7,181 nucleotides of DNA from Limnohabitans sp. (GTDB lineage Bacteria; Pseudomonadota; Gammaproteobacteria; Burkholderiales; Burkholderiaceae_C). The DNA lies in NCBI GenBank assembly GCA_018883305.1, contig VEQI01000172.1:1-7181 (forward strand). The letters are read 5' to 3'. Of the stretch, positions 1-5,088 are shown one piece after another. The notes beneath the pieces are model-generated. The model was given only the letters and a program-made list of their open reading frames with translations, did no database searches and was not told the DNA's origin. Positions within the stretch are counted from its first letter, which is position 1; each line of letters begins with the position of its first letter. The position numbers were made by a program, and so were the translations under genes.

Positions 1-292
1 GCTGATCACCTGGCTGGAAACGGCGCGTGCACAGGCGCGCACGCGCGGGCTGGTGGTGCGCTGGCACGCCCTCCCGCAAGGTCACGCCCTGGAAGGTCTC
101 CCGCCTGACGCGCTGCCGGCCCTGGCCTTGCGCTGGCGCGACCCCAGCACTCGGGTGCTGGGCGGACCACTGGTGTTGGGCCCGGAGCCCTTGATTTCCG
201 CCCAGACCCTGGTGTTGCAACATGCCGAGCAGCCCGCCGTGCAGGTGCGTATCGGCACGGATGGTGTTCGCCCCTTTCATTTGCTGCCATGA
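1..292 (+). CDS. gspH: GspH minor pseudopilin, 3' end only (5' truncated by window edge)
   Basis: The first full codon is at position 2, and 96 residues precede the TGA at 290-292. GspH is a minor pseudopilin of the type II secretion pseudopilus, held in the inner membrane and exposed to the periplasm. The N-terminal prepilin signal and hydrophobic helix lie outside the window. What remains begins in the amphipathic helix (LITWLETARAQARTRG, visible residues 1-16), which is typical of the GspH/FimT fold after the membrane helix. It is followed by the beta-rich C-terminal domain. Visible residues 58-71 (VLGPEPLISAQTLV) and the closing TDGVRPF motif (86-92) match the usual end of GspH proteins. 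The stop overlaps the gspI start as ATGA, which supports its place in the operon. GspH assignment rather than another pseudopilin rests on these C-terminal motifs and on the position directly before gspI. Confidence 0.88.
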   Translation, partial: LITWLETARAQARTRGLVVRWHALPQGHALEGLPPDALPALALRWRDPSTRVLGGPLVLGPEPLISAQTLVLQHAEQPAVQVRIGTDGVRPFHLLP

Positions 293-666
293 AGCCCACG
301 AAATCGACGAAGCGCTGGTGCCGCGGTTTCACGCTGATTGAAGTCCTGGTGGCGCTGGGCATCGTGGCGTTGGCCCTCATGACCGGCATCAAGGCCTCAC
401 AATCACTGGTGATGTCGGCACAACGCCAATCGGACTTGCTGTGGGCCCAGATATGCGCTGACAACGCCCTGATCGCGCTTCGCTTGTCGCGCCAACTACC
501 GGGCATCGGCGACAACTCCGCCGTCTGCGAACAGGTCGGGCAGACGATGCGGGTGCAGGTGAGTGTGCGGCCCACCCCCAACCCGGCATTTCGCCGCGTG
601 GACGCGCAAGTCTGGTCCAATGCCACGCCCTTGCTGCGAGTCACTACCGTCCTGGGGCAACAATGA
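289..666 (+). CDS. gspI: GspI minor pseudopilin
   Basis: The product has 125 residues, a normal GspI length. GspI starts the pseudopilus tip complex with GspJ and GspK in the inner membrane and periplasm. A type IV prepilin signal is clear: a basic leader (residues 1-13), the cleavage site RG/FTLIEV between G13 and F14, and the conserved Glu at mature position 5 (E18). The membrane-spanning helix runs to about residue 35. The segment LLWAQICADNALIALRL (50-66) and the later TPNPAFRRVDAQV (96-108) are family-typical. Cysteines C56 and C80 could form a periplasmic disulfide, which is an inference. The ATG lies inside the gspH stop (ATGA, 289-292) and has no obvious Shine-Dalgarno sequence, so translation is probably coupled to gspH. 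The gene ends in a second ATGA overlap with gspJ. Confidence 0.95.
   Translation: MKPTKSTKRWCRGFTLIEVLVALGIVALALMTGIKASQSLVMSAQRQSDLLWAQICADNALIALRLSRQLPGIGDNSAVCEQVGQTMRVQVSVRPTPNPAFRRVDAQVWSNATPLLRVTTVLGQQ
328..350 (+). repeat. 23-base direct repeat, copy in gspI
   Basis: The bases encoding FTLIEVLV of the GspI prepilin signal (328-350) are identical to 693-715 in gspJ. The shared stretch starts TTCACGCTGATTGAAG and is in the coding frame in both genes. Protein conservation explains the similarity, but complete identity including third codon positions is more than the protein motif requires. Confidence 0.8.
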
Positions 667-1433
667 TTTCACGCACATACCGGCAGGCCGGATTCACGCT
701 GATTGAAGTCCTGGTCGCGTTGCTCGCCATGGCCATGATGGCCGGCCTGAGCTGGCGCGGCATTGACGGCCTGCTGCGTGCGCGTGAGGCCAGCCTGGGA
801 CGGGTGGATCAGATGGCGGTCATGCAAACAGCGTTGATGCAATGGCAGTCCGACCTGGATGCCGCCGTCTCACTCACCTCCGCCTCCGCCGCCAACGCCA
901 ACCAGACCACAGGGCTGAGCGGACTGTCCTGGGACGGCCGTGTGATGCGCATCTTGCGCCGCGCCAGCGTGCCCGACACACAGGGTGCCGACGCCGGGCT
1001 TTGGGTGGTCAGCTGGACAATGAGAGGCCTCACCCCCGACGAAGCCGAACGCCTGGGGCTGCCCCGGCAGAACCCGCCGCTGGGCTGGGTTCGCACGCAA
1101 TCACCCGCCTCCTTTGAACGAGCCAGCCTGGAGCGGTATTGGGCCGAAGCACTGCAAGGCGGCACGGGTGCGGGCAGCGTGACAAGCGCCAGCCTGACCA
1201 GCGGCCCCGCCTCCACGGCCGTGCTGTTCCCGGCCCTGCAATGGCAACTCTATTACTACCGTGACAACGCCTGGAGCAACCCTTTGTCCAGCAGCGGCGC
1301 CACCACCGCCGTGCAGGACACGGCCATGCCCGATGGCGTACGACTGCAACTGACCTTGCCCGACAACGCCAGCCCCCGTGGCACACTCACCCTGGACTGG
1401 GTGCGTCCCACCTTTGCAGTCACACGATCCTGA
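663..1433 (+). CDS. gspJ: GspJ minor pseudopilin
   Basis: The product has 256 residues. GspJ joins GspI and GspK in the tip complex of the T2SS pseudopilus. The prepilin signal is QAG/FTLIEVLVALLAM: processing is expected after G10, and E15 is the conserved Glu at mature position 5. The helix continues to about residue 30. WQSDLDA (61-67) and the closing PDGVRLQLTL (223-232) are hallmark GspJ stretches. The protein is somewhat longer than many GspJ. The extra length seems to lie in Ser/Thr/Gly/Ala-rich loops at about residues 69-88 and 166-185. The start overlaps the gspI stop (ATGA, 663-666), with GGGG at 654-657 as a weak ribosome binding site. The stop at 1431-1433 is one base before the gspK start. 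Confidence 0.95.
   Translation: MISRTYRQAGFTLIEVLVALLAMAMMAGLSWRGIDGLLRAREASLGRVDQMAVMQTALMQWQSDLDAAVSLTSASAANANQTTGLSGLSWDGRVMRILRRASVPDTQGADAGLWVVSWTMRGLTPDEAERLGLPRQNPPLGWVRTQSPASFERASLERYWAEALQGGTGAGSVTSASLTSGPASTAVLFPALQWQLYYYRDNAWSNPLSSSGATTAVQDTAMPDGVRLQLTLPDNASPRGTLTLDWVRPTFAVTRS
693..715 (+). repeat. 23-base direct repeat, copy in gspJ
   Basis: This is the second copy of the repeat at 328-350, encoding FTLIEVLV at the GspJ prepilin cleavage site. The copies are 365 bases apart and in frame with their own genes. Recombination between them would join the GspI leader to the GspJ body in frame and delete most of gspI. Confidence 0.8.
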
Positions 1434-1434
1434 C

Positions 1435-2484
1435 ATGCGGTTCCCGGAGCGCCCCCCCCTGCATGACACCGGCACAAGTGCCGGGACACATTCACCACGC
1501 CTGCCACGGCAAGGCGCTCGCGGCATGGCACTGATCACAGCCATGTTGACCGTGGCCCTGATCGCCACCCTGGCGGCCACCGCCCTATGGCAACAATGGC
1601 GCAGCCTGCAGGTGGAAACGGCTGAGCGGCAGCGGCAGCAATCCGTGTGGTTACTCACGGGGGCGCTCGACTGGGCGCGCTTGATCTTGCGAGAAGATGG
1701 CCGCTCCGGCAACACGGACCATCTGGGAGAACCCTGGGCTTTGCCTCTGCAAGAGGCACGCTTGTCCAGTTTTCTGGCCAGCTCCTCCGATGGCGTCAGC
1801 GAGGACGATGCCGCGATGGCGGACCGGGTGTTTTTGTCTGGTCAGATCCTGGACTTGCAAGCGCGCCTCAATGTGTTCAACCTGATGCAGGGCGATCAGG
1901 CCTCCGCCCCCGACCTGGCGGCCTTTGGCCGCCTGTTTGAGTTGCTGGGCCTGCCACGTGCAGCGCTAGACAGCCTGGTCCAGCAACTGCTGGCCGCCCA
2001 ACGCACCGACAGTCGCCTCCTGCTGCCGCAACGTTTCTCGCAGCTGAACTGGATGGGACTGTCCCCACTGCAACTGGCCCGACTGGAACCTTTCATCACC
2101 TGGTTGCCAGTGCGTACCAACGTCAACCTCAACACCGCCCCCCCCGAAGTGCTGTACGCCAGCGTTCCCCAGCTCCCCCTGGCACAAGCCCAACGCGCTG
2201 TCCAGTTGCGAGACAGCCAGCACTGGCGCACGCTGGAGGAAGCCACACGCGCCCTGGGTGACGCGGGCGCCGGGCTGGCCGCCAACCTGCACGGGGTCTC
2301 GACCAACTATGTCGAAGTCATTGGTCGGGTGCGTCTGGGCTCCACCACACTGACCGAGCGCTCGGTGATTCAGCGTGACGAGAATCAGCGTGTGCTCTGG
2401 CGTGAGCGGGGCACCCTGGCCACGCCATCCCGCCCAACGGGGGATGGCGCCTCCCGCATGCCAACGGCATCAGGCACACCCTGA
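1435..2484 (+). CDS. gspK: GspK large minor pseudopilin (pseudopilus tip)
   Basis: The product has 349 residues. GspK caps the pseudopilus, is the largest pseudopilin and acts with GspI and GspJ. The prepilin-like site is GARG/MALITAM (cleavage after G30). Mature position 5 is Thr (T35), not Glu; absence of Glu5 is normal for GspK. The hydrophobic helix covers about residues 31-52. Conserved GspK stretches follow: LDWARLILREDGR (78-90), DHLGEPWALPL (95-105), ILDLQARLNVFNL (138-150) and the signature NVNLNTAPPEVLYA (229-242). The last ~25 residues are low-complexity and lie beyond the conserved domain. The start chosen is the ATG at 1435, one base after the gspJ stop. An in-frame ATG at 1378 lies inside gspJ and is unlikely, and no ATG, GTG or TTG occurs in frame between 1435 and the Met after the cleavage site. 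This leaves an unusually long 30-residue leader. No clear ribosome binding site is seen, so coupling to gspJ is likely. Two runs of eight C (1452-1459 and 2138-2145) lie in the gene. Confidence 0.94.
   Translation: MRFPERPPLHDTGTSAGTHSPRLPRQGARGMALITAMLTVALIATLAATALWQQWRSLQVETAERQRQQSVWLLTGALDWARLILREDGRSGNTDHLGEPWALPLQEARLSSFLASSSDGVSEDDAAMADRVFLSGQILDLQARLNVFNLMQGDQASAPDLAAFGRLFELLGLPRAALDSLVQQLLAAQRTDSRLLLPQRFSQLNWMGLSPLQLARLEPFITWLPVRTNVNLNTAPPEVLYASVPQLPLAQAQRAVQLRDSQHWRTLEEATRALGDAGAGLAANLHGVSTNYVEVIGRVRLGSTTLTERSVIQRDENQRVLWRERGTLATPSRPTGDGASRMPTASGTP
2423..2449 (+). repeat. Inverted repeat (hairpin) near the 3' end of gspK
   Basis: CGCCATCCC (2423-2431) and GGGATGGCG (2441-2449) are perfect 9-base inverted arms around a 9-base loop. 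CC and GG inside the loop can add two further pairs past a bulged G. No T-run follows, so this is not a normal intrinsic terminator. It lies in the part of gspK that encodes the poorly conserved C-terminal tail, about 35 bases before the stop. An effect on mRNA stability or on the gspK/gspL expression ratio is possible but is inference only. Confidence 0.6.
2458..2470 (+). repeat. Second, short hairpin in the gspK 3' end
   Basis: ATGCC (2458-2462) and GGCAT (2466-2470) form a 5-base-pair stem with an AAC loop. It begins eight bases after the larger inverted repeat at 2423-2449. Both structures contain CCAACGG at their centre (2434-2440 and 2461-2467). On its own a stem this short would be expected by chance; the pairing with its neighbour is what makes it worth listing. 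Confidence 0.35.
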
Positions 2485-2506
2485 TCGATCTGCCAAGAAC
2501 GCTACC

Positions 2507-2512
2507 TACAAT
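2507..2512 (+). promoter_or_regulatory. Possible -10 element upstream of gspL (weak)
   Basis: TACAAT at 2507-2512 differs from the sigma-70 -10 consensus TATAAT by one base. It lies in the only sizeable intergenic gap of the window (2485-2521). No good -35 hexamer is seen at the usual 16-19 base distance. Transcription starting 6-8 bases downstream would begin almost at the gspL ATG (2522), giving a nearly leaderless message. This is a candidate only. Confidence 0.2.
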
Positions 2513-2521
2513 GTCGGGACC

Positions 2522-3730
2522 ATGCTGATTCTTCCTTTGCCCTTGCACCCCAGCGCTTCCACGGACGTTGGTGCATCCCATGTGGCGTTTGTGCACAGCC
2601 TGGACGGTGTCTCCGTGTTGCGTAGCGGCCAGGCCAGCTTGGCAAGTCTGGCCTCGATGGATGGCGAAGTGGTGGCGGTGGTGCCATGGCAGCGCCTGTC
2701 ATGGCACGAAGTCACCTTGCCCCCCCAATCCGGTGGCCGACTGACGGCGGTACTGCAAGGCTTGCTGGAAGAACAGTTGCTGGACGATCCAACCCATCTG
2801 CACCTGGCCGTGGCGCCACGCACCACGCCCCGCCAGGGTGGCATCACCCTGGTGGCGGCCTGCGCACGCCAGTGGCTGCAGCAGGCCCTGGCGCCGCTGG
2901 AGGCTGCCGGTCTTCGGGTTCAGCGCATCGTGCCCGAGTGCGCCCCCATCGACCCCTCCCGCTCAGGGTTGTCCCTGCAACTGGTGGAGTGGGATAACCA
3001 ACCCTTGGGGCTGCTGTGCCACGCGCAAGGCGTCACGCCTATCCCCTCCGGCACCCGCACGGCCTGGGCCACGCTGCTGGGCGAAGTCGCCACCTGCTGG
3101 ACAGAGCCCGCCGTGGCCCAACACGCCAGCACCTGGTGCAACTCGGAAGCCACGCTGCAACCAGCGGCACACCGTTGGCTCCAGGCGGCTTGCAGTGACT
3201 GGGACCTGGCTCAGGGAGACTGGAGTCAATCCCGCGCCCAACGCAGTGGTCGCTGGCTGCAACGCGCCTGGAACACGCTGCGCCACGACCGTGACTGGCG
3301 CGCCGTGCGCTGGGGGGCTGGCGTGCTGCTGCTGACCCAGGTGATGGGACTCAATGCCTGGGCCTGGCGCGATCAGGCCCTGCTGCAAGCACAGCAACAA
3401 CAGCTTCGCCAAATGCTGACCGATACCTTTGCCCATGTGCGCGTGGTCATCGATCCAGCCCTGCAAATGCGTCGTGAGGTGGATGCCTTGCGTCAGGCCA
3501 CCGGCGCCCCCTCTCCCCAGGATGTGGACAACCTGCTGGTGCGCCTGTCCGAAGCCTTGCCGCCCCAAGGCATGGTGCGGCAATTGAGCTATGCCGCGGG
3601 CGAACTGCGCTGGCAAACCACCGGTCCGACAGACCTGGAGCCGGCCGTGCAACAACGGCTGCAAACCCAGGGCTATCGCTTCAGCCGTCAGGGCGATGAA
3701 CATTCGCTGCGCTGGGAGGGTGCTCGATGA
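2522..3730 (+). CDS. gspL: GspL inner-membrane platform protein
   Basis: The product has 402 residues, a normal GspL length. GspL recruits the ATPase GspE through its cytoplasmic domain and pairs with GspM in the inner membrane. The N-terminal actin-like cytoplasmic domain covers about residues 1-255, with family-typical VVAVVPWQRLSWHEVTLP (50-67) and LQGLLEEQLLDDP (78-90). One membrane segment lies at about 264-282 (WGAGVLLLTQVMGLNAWAW). A Gln-rich, probably coiled-coil stretch follows at 285-298, then a small periplasmic ferredoxin-like domain at about 331-400. The ATG at 2522 is preferred because the conserved domain begins right there. An upstream in-frame ATG at 2375 lies well inside gspK and would add 49 unrelated residues. 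Only a weak GGGA (2515-2518) precedes the start. A gap of 37 bases separates it from gspK, unlike the other tight junctions. The 3' end overlaps gspM as ATGA. Confidence 0.94.
   Translation: MLILPLPLHPSASTDVGASHVAFVHSLDGVSVLRSGQASLASLASMDGEVVAVVPWQRLSWHEVTLPPQSGGRLTAVLQGLLEEQLLDDPTHLHLAVAPRTTPRQGGITLVAACARQWLQQALAPLEAAGLRVQRIVPECAPIDPSRSGLSLQLVEWDNQPLGLLCHAQGVTPIPSGTRTAWATLLGEVATCWTEPAVAQHASTWCNSEATLQPAAHRWLQAACSDWDLAQGDWSQSRAQRSGRWLQRAWNTLRHDRDWRAVRWGAGVLLLTQVMGLNAWAWRDQALLQAQQQQLRQMLTDTFAHVRVVIDPALQMRREVDALRQATGAPSPQDVDNLLVRLSEALPPQGMVRQLSYAAGELRWQTTGPTDLEPAVQQRLQTQGYRFSRQGDEHSLRWEGAR
3715..3720 (+). promoter_or_regulatory. Ribosome binding site for gspM
   Basis: GGAGGG at 3715-3720 lies six bases before the gspM ATG (3727), inside the last codons of gspL. 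It is one of the two clear Shine-Dalgarno sequences in the window. It supports the ATG within the ATGA overlap as the true gspM start. Confidence 0.65.
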
Positions 3731-4236
3731 GCGGCTTTGATCGGTCTGCCATGACGGCGCGCTGGCAACAACTCTCTGCGCGTGAGCGCCTTTGGATCAC
3801 CATCGCCGGCACGCTCATCGCCTTGAGCCTGTTATGGCAGGTGGGACTGTCTCCCGCCTGGCAAGCCTGGCGCCAAAGCCCGGCACGTCATGCCCAGCTG
3901 GATCGCCAAGCGGCTGAACTGCAATCTCTGCAGATGAAAGCCCGTGAGCTTCAGGCGCGCCCTATCTTGTCACGCGGTGAAGCCCTGCAATCTTTCACGC
4001 AACTCACCCGGGATTTGCTGCCGGGCGCACAAATCTCCGCCCTGGCAGATCAGCAACGTGTCACGCTCAAAGGCGCCTCAGCCACAGGGCTGACCCAATG
4101 GCTGGTGGCCGTACGCCAATCTGCGCAGGCCAACGTGGTGGAGTTGCGTTTGCAACGCAACACCGCCTCCCAGGACAAACAACCTCAGTGGGACGGTCAG
4201 ATCGTGGTTCAACTCCCGCAGCGAGGAGCGCCCTGA
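3727..4236 (+). CDS. gspM: GspM inner-membrane platform protein
   Basis: The product has 169 residues, a usual GspM size. GspM is a bitopic inner-membrane protein that pairs with GspL and helps form the assembly platform around GspF and GspE. It has a short cytoplasmic N-terminus ending in LSARERLWI (16-24), a common GspM motif just before the membrane. One membrane segment covers about residues 22-40. A periplasmic helix rich in Gln, Leu and Ala, probably coiled-coil, spans about 55-78. A small ferredoxin-like domain at about 85-165 follows, including the typical LTQWLVAVR (122-130). The start overlaps the gspL stop (ATGA) and has a good ribosome binding site at 3715-3720. The stop is one base before the gspN start. 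Direct adjacency to gspL supports the assignment. Confidence 0.93.
   Translation: MSGFDRSAMTARWQQLSARERLWITIAGTLIALSLLWQVGLSPAWQAWRQSPARHAQLDRQAAELQSLQMKARELQARPILSRGEALQSFTQLTRDLLPGAQISALADQQRVTLKGASATGLTQWLVAVRQSAQANVVELRLQRNTASQDKQPQWDGQIVVQLPQRGAP
4223..4228 (+). promoter_or_regulatory. Ribosome binding site for gspN
   Basis: GAGGAG at 4223-4228 lies nine bases before the gspN ATG at 4238, within the last codons of gspM. The spacing and sequence are good, and they fix the gspN start. Confidence 0.65.
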
Positions 4237-4237
4237 C

Positions 4238-5086
4238 ATGAGCCGCCTTGACGCCTTGATGGCCCAGCCCGCTTTCGTGCGGCCAGGCCGTTCACGATCA
4301 GTCGGGGCTGGCTGGCGCTGGGCGCTGGCTGGAGGATGTCTGGGTTTGCTGCTGGCGCTCGCCATCTGGGCACCAGCGCGCTGGCTCACGGCTGCCGTGG
4401 AGCAACTCACCCAGCAACGGTTGTTGCTGCTCCAAGCCCGTGGCACGGTCTGGTCCGGCTCCGCGCAGCTGGTACTGAGCGCAGGCCCTGGAAGCCAAGC
4501 GGCGATGGCCCTGCCTGAGCGCCTGAGCTGGTCGTTGCAGTCGCGCTGGTGGCCCTCCCCCGCCATTGAGGTGGCATTCTCTGTGCCATGCTGCACACCC
4601 GCACCGTTGCGCTTGCAAACAACGCTGGGCTGGTCAGGAGTCACGCTGCGCGTGCTGGATCACCACTCTGACTGGCCCGCTTCTGCCCTGGCGGGCCTGG
4701 GCACGCCCTGGAACACCATCCAGGCACAAGGCCGCCTGCAGCTGGACACACGACAGCTGGAAATACGCTGGGCTGAGCGGCGCCTTCAAGTATTGGGCGA
4801 AGCCTCGCTGTCCCTGATCGATCTGTCCTCCCGCTTGTCCACCCTGCGCCCCATGGGCAGTTACCGCCTGCAGTTTCAAGGCAGCACGGCCCAATCCCCC
4901 ATGCACATTCAACTCGACACCCTGGATGGCCGTTTGCAACTCCAGGGTCAAGGCCAGTGGGCGGGCGAGCGCTGGCGCTTCCAAGGTGAAGCCAGCGCCG
5001 CCCCTGAACACGAAGCCGCCCTCTCCAACCTGCTCAATGTCCTGGGCCAACGCCGCGGCAACAAGGCACTGATGACAATGGGATAA
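4238..5086 (+). CDS. gspN: GspN accessory T2SS protein
   Basis: The product has 282 residues. GspN is an inner-membrane T2SS protein found in only some systems; its exact role is unsettled and in some species it is dispensable. One N-terminal membrane segment lies at about residues 28-45 (ALAGGCLGLLLALAIWAP), preceded by a basic cytoplasmic stretch, so the rest faces the periplasm. The periplasmic part is beta-strand-like, with LLQARGTVWSGSAQLVL (64-80), LPERLSWSLQSRWW (92-105), and the closing LSNLLNVLGQRRG (262-274), all as expected for GspN. A vicinal Cys pair (C118-C119) sits in a short loop, with a further Cys (C34) in the membrane helix. The gene starts one base after gspM and ends two bases before gspD. 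Identity rests on these motifs and on the position between gspM and gspD. Confidence 0.9.
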   Translation: MSRLDALMAQPAFVRPGRSRSVGAGWRWALAGGCLGLLLALAIWAPARWLTAAVEQLTQQRLLLLQARGTVWSGSAQLVLSAGPGSQAAMALPERLSWSLQSRWWPSPAIEVAFSVPCCTPAPLRLQTTLGWSGVTLRVLDHHSDWPASALAGLGTPWNTIQAQGRLQLDTRQLEIRWAERRLQVLGEASLSLIDLSSRLSTLRPMGSYRLQFQGSTAQSPMHIQLDTLDGRLQLQGQGQWAGERWRFQGEASAAPEHEAALSNLLNVLGQRRGNKALMTMG

Positions 5087-5088
5087 CC

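Noticed and set aside
1378..1434. Upstream in-frame ATG for gspK
   Set aside because: It would overlap the conserved C-terminal region of gspJ and put 49 residues before the prepilin cleavage site.
1465..1579. GspK as a degenerate pseudopilin because it lacks Glu at mature position 5
   Set aside because: Absence of Glu5 is a normal feature of GspK proteins and does not mark a defect.
2423..2449. Inverted repeat as a rho-independent terminator
   Set aside because: No run of T follows the stem, the structure lies inside gspK, and the operon clearly continues.
2375..2521. Upstream in-frame ATG for gspL
   Set aside because: It lies inside gspK and would add 49 residues unlike GspL. The conserved N-terminal domain begins at the ATG at 2522.
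2963..3703. Open frame on the - strand (246 codons) opposite gspL
   Set aside because: It is fully covered by gspL and has a composition typical of an antisense shadow.
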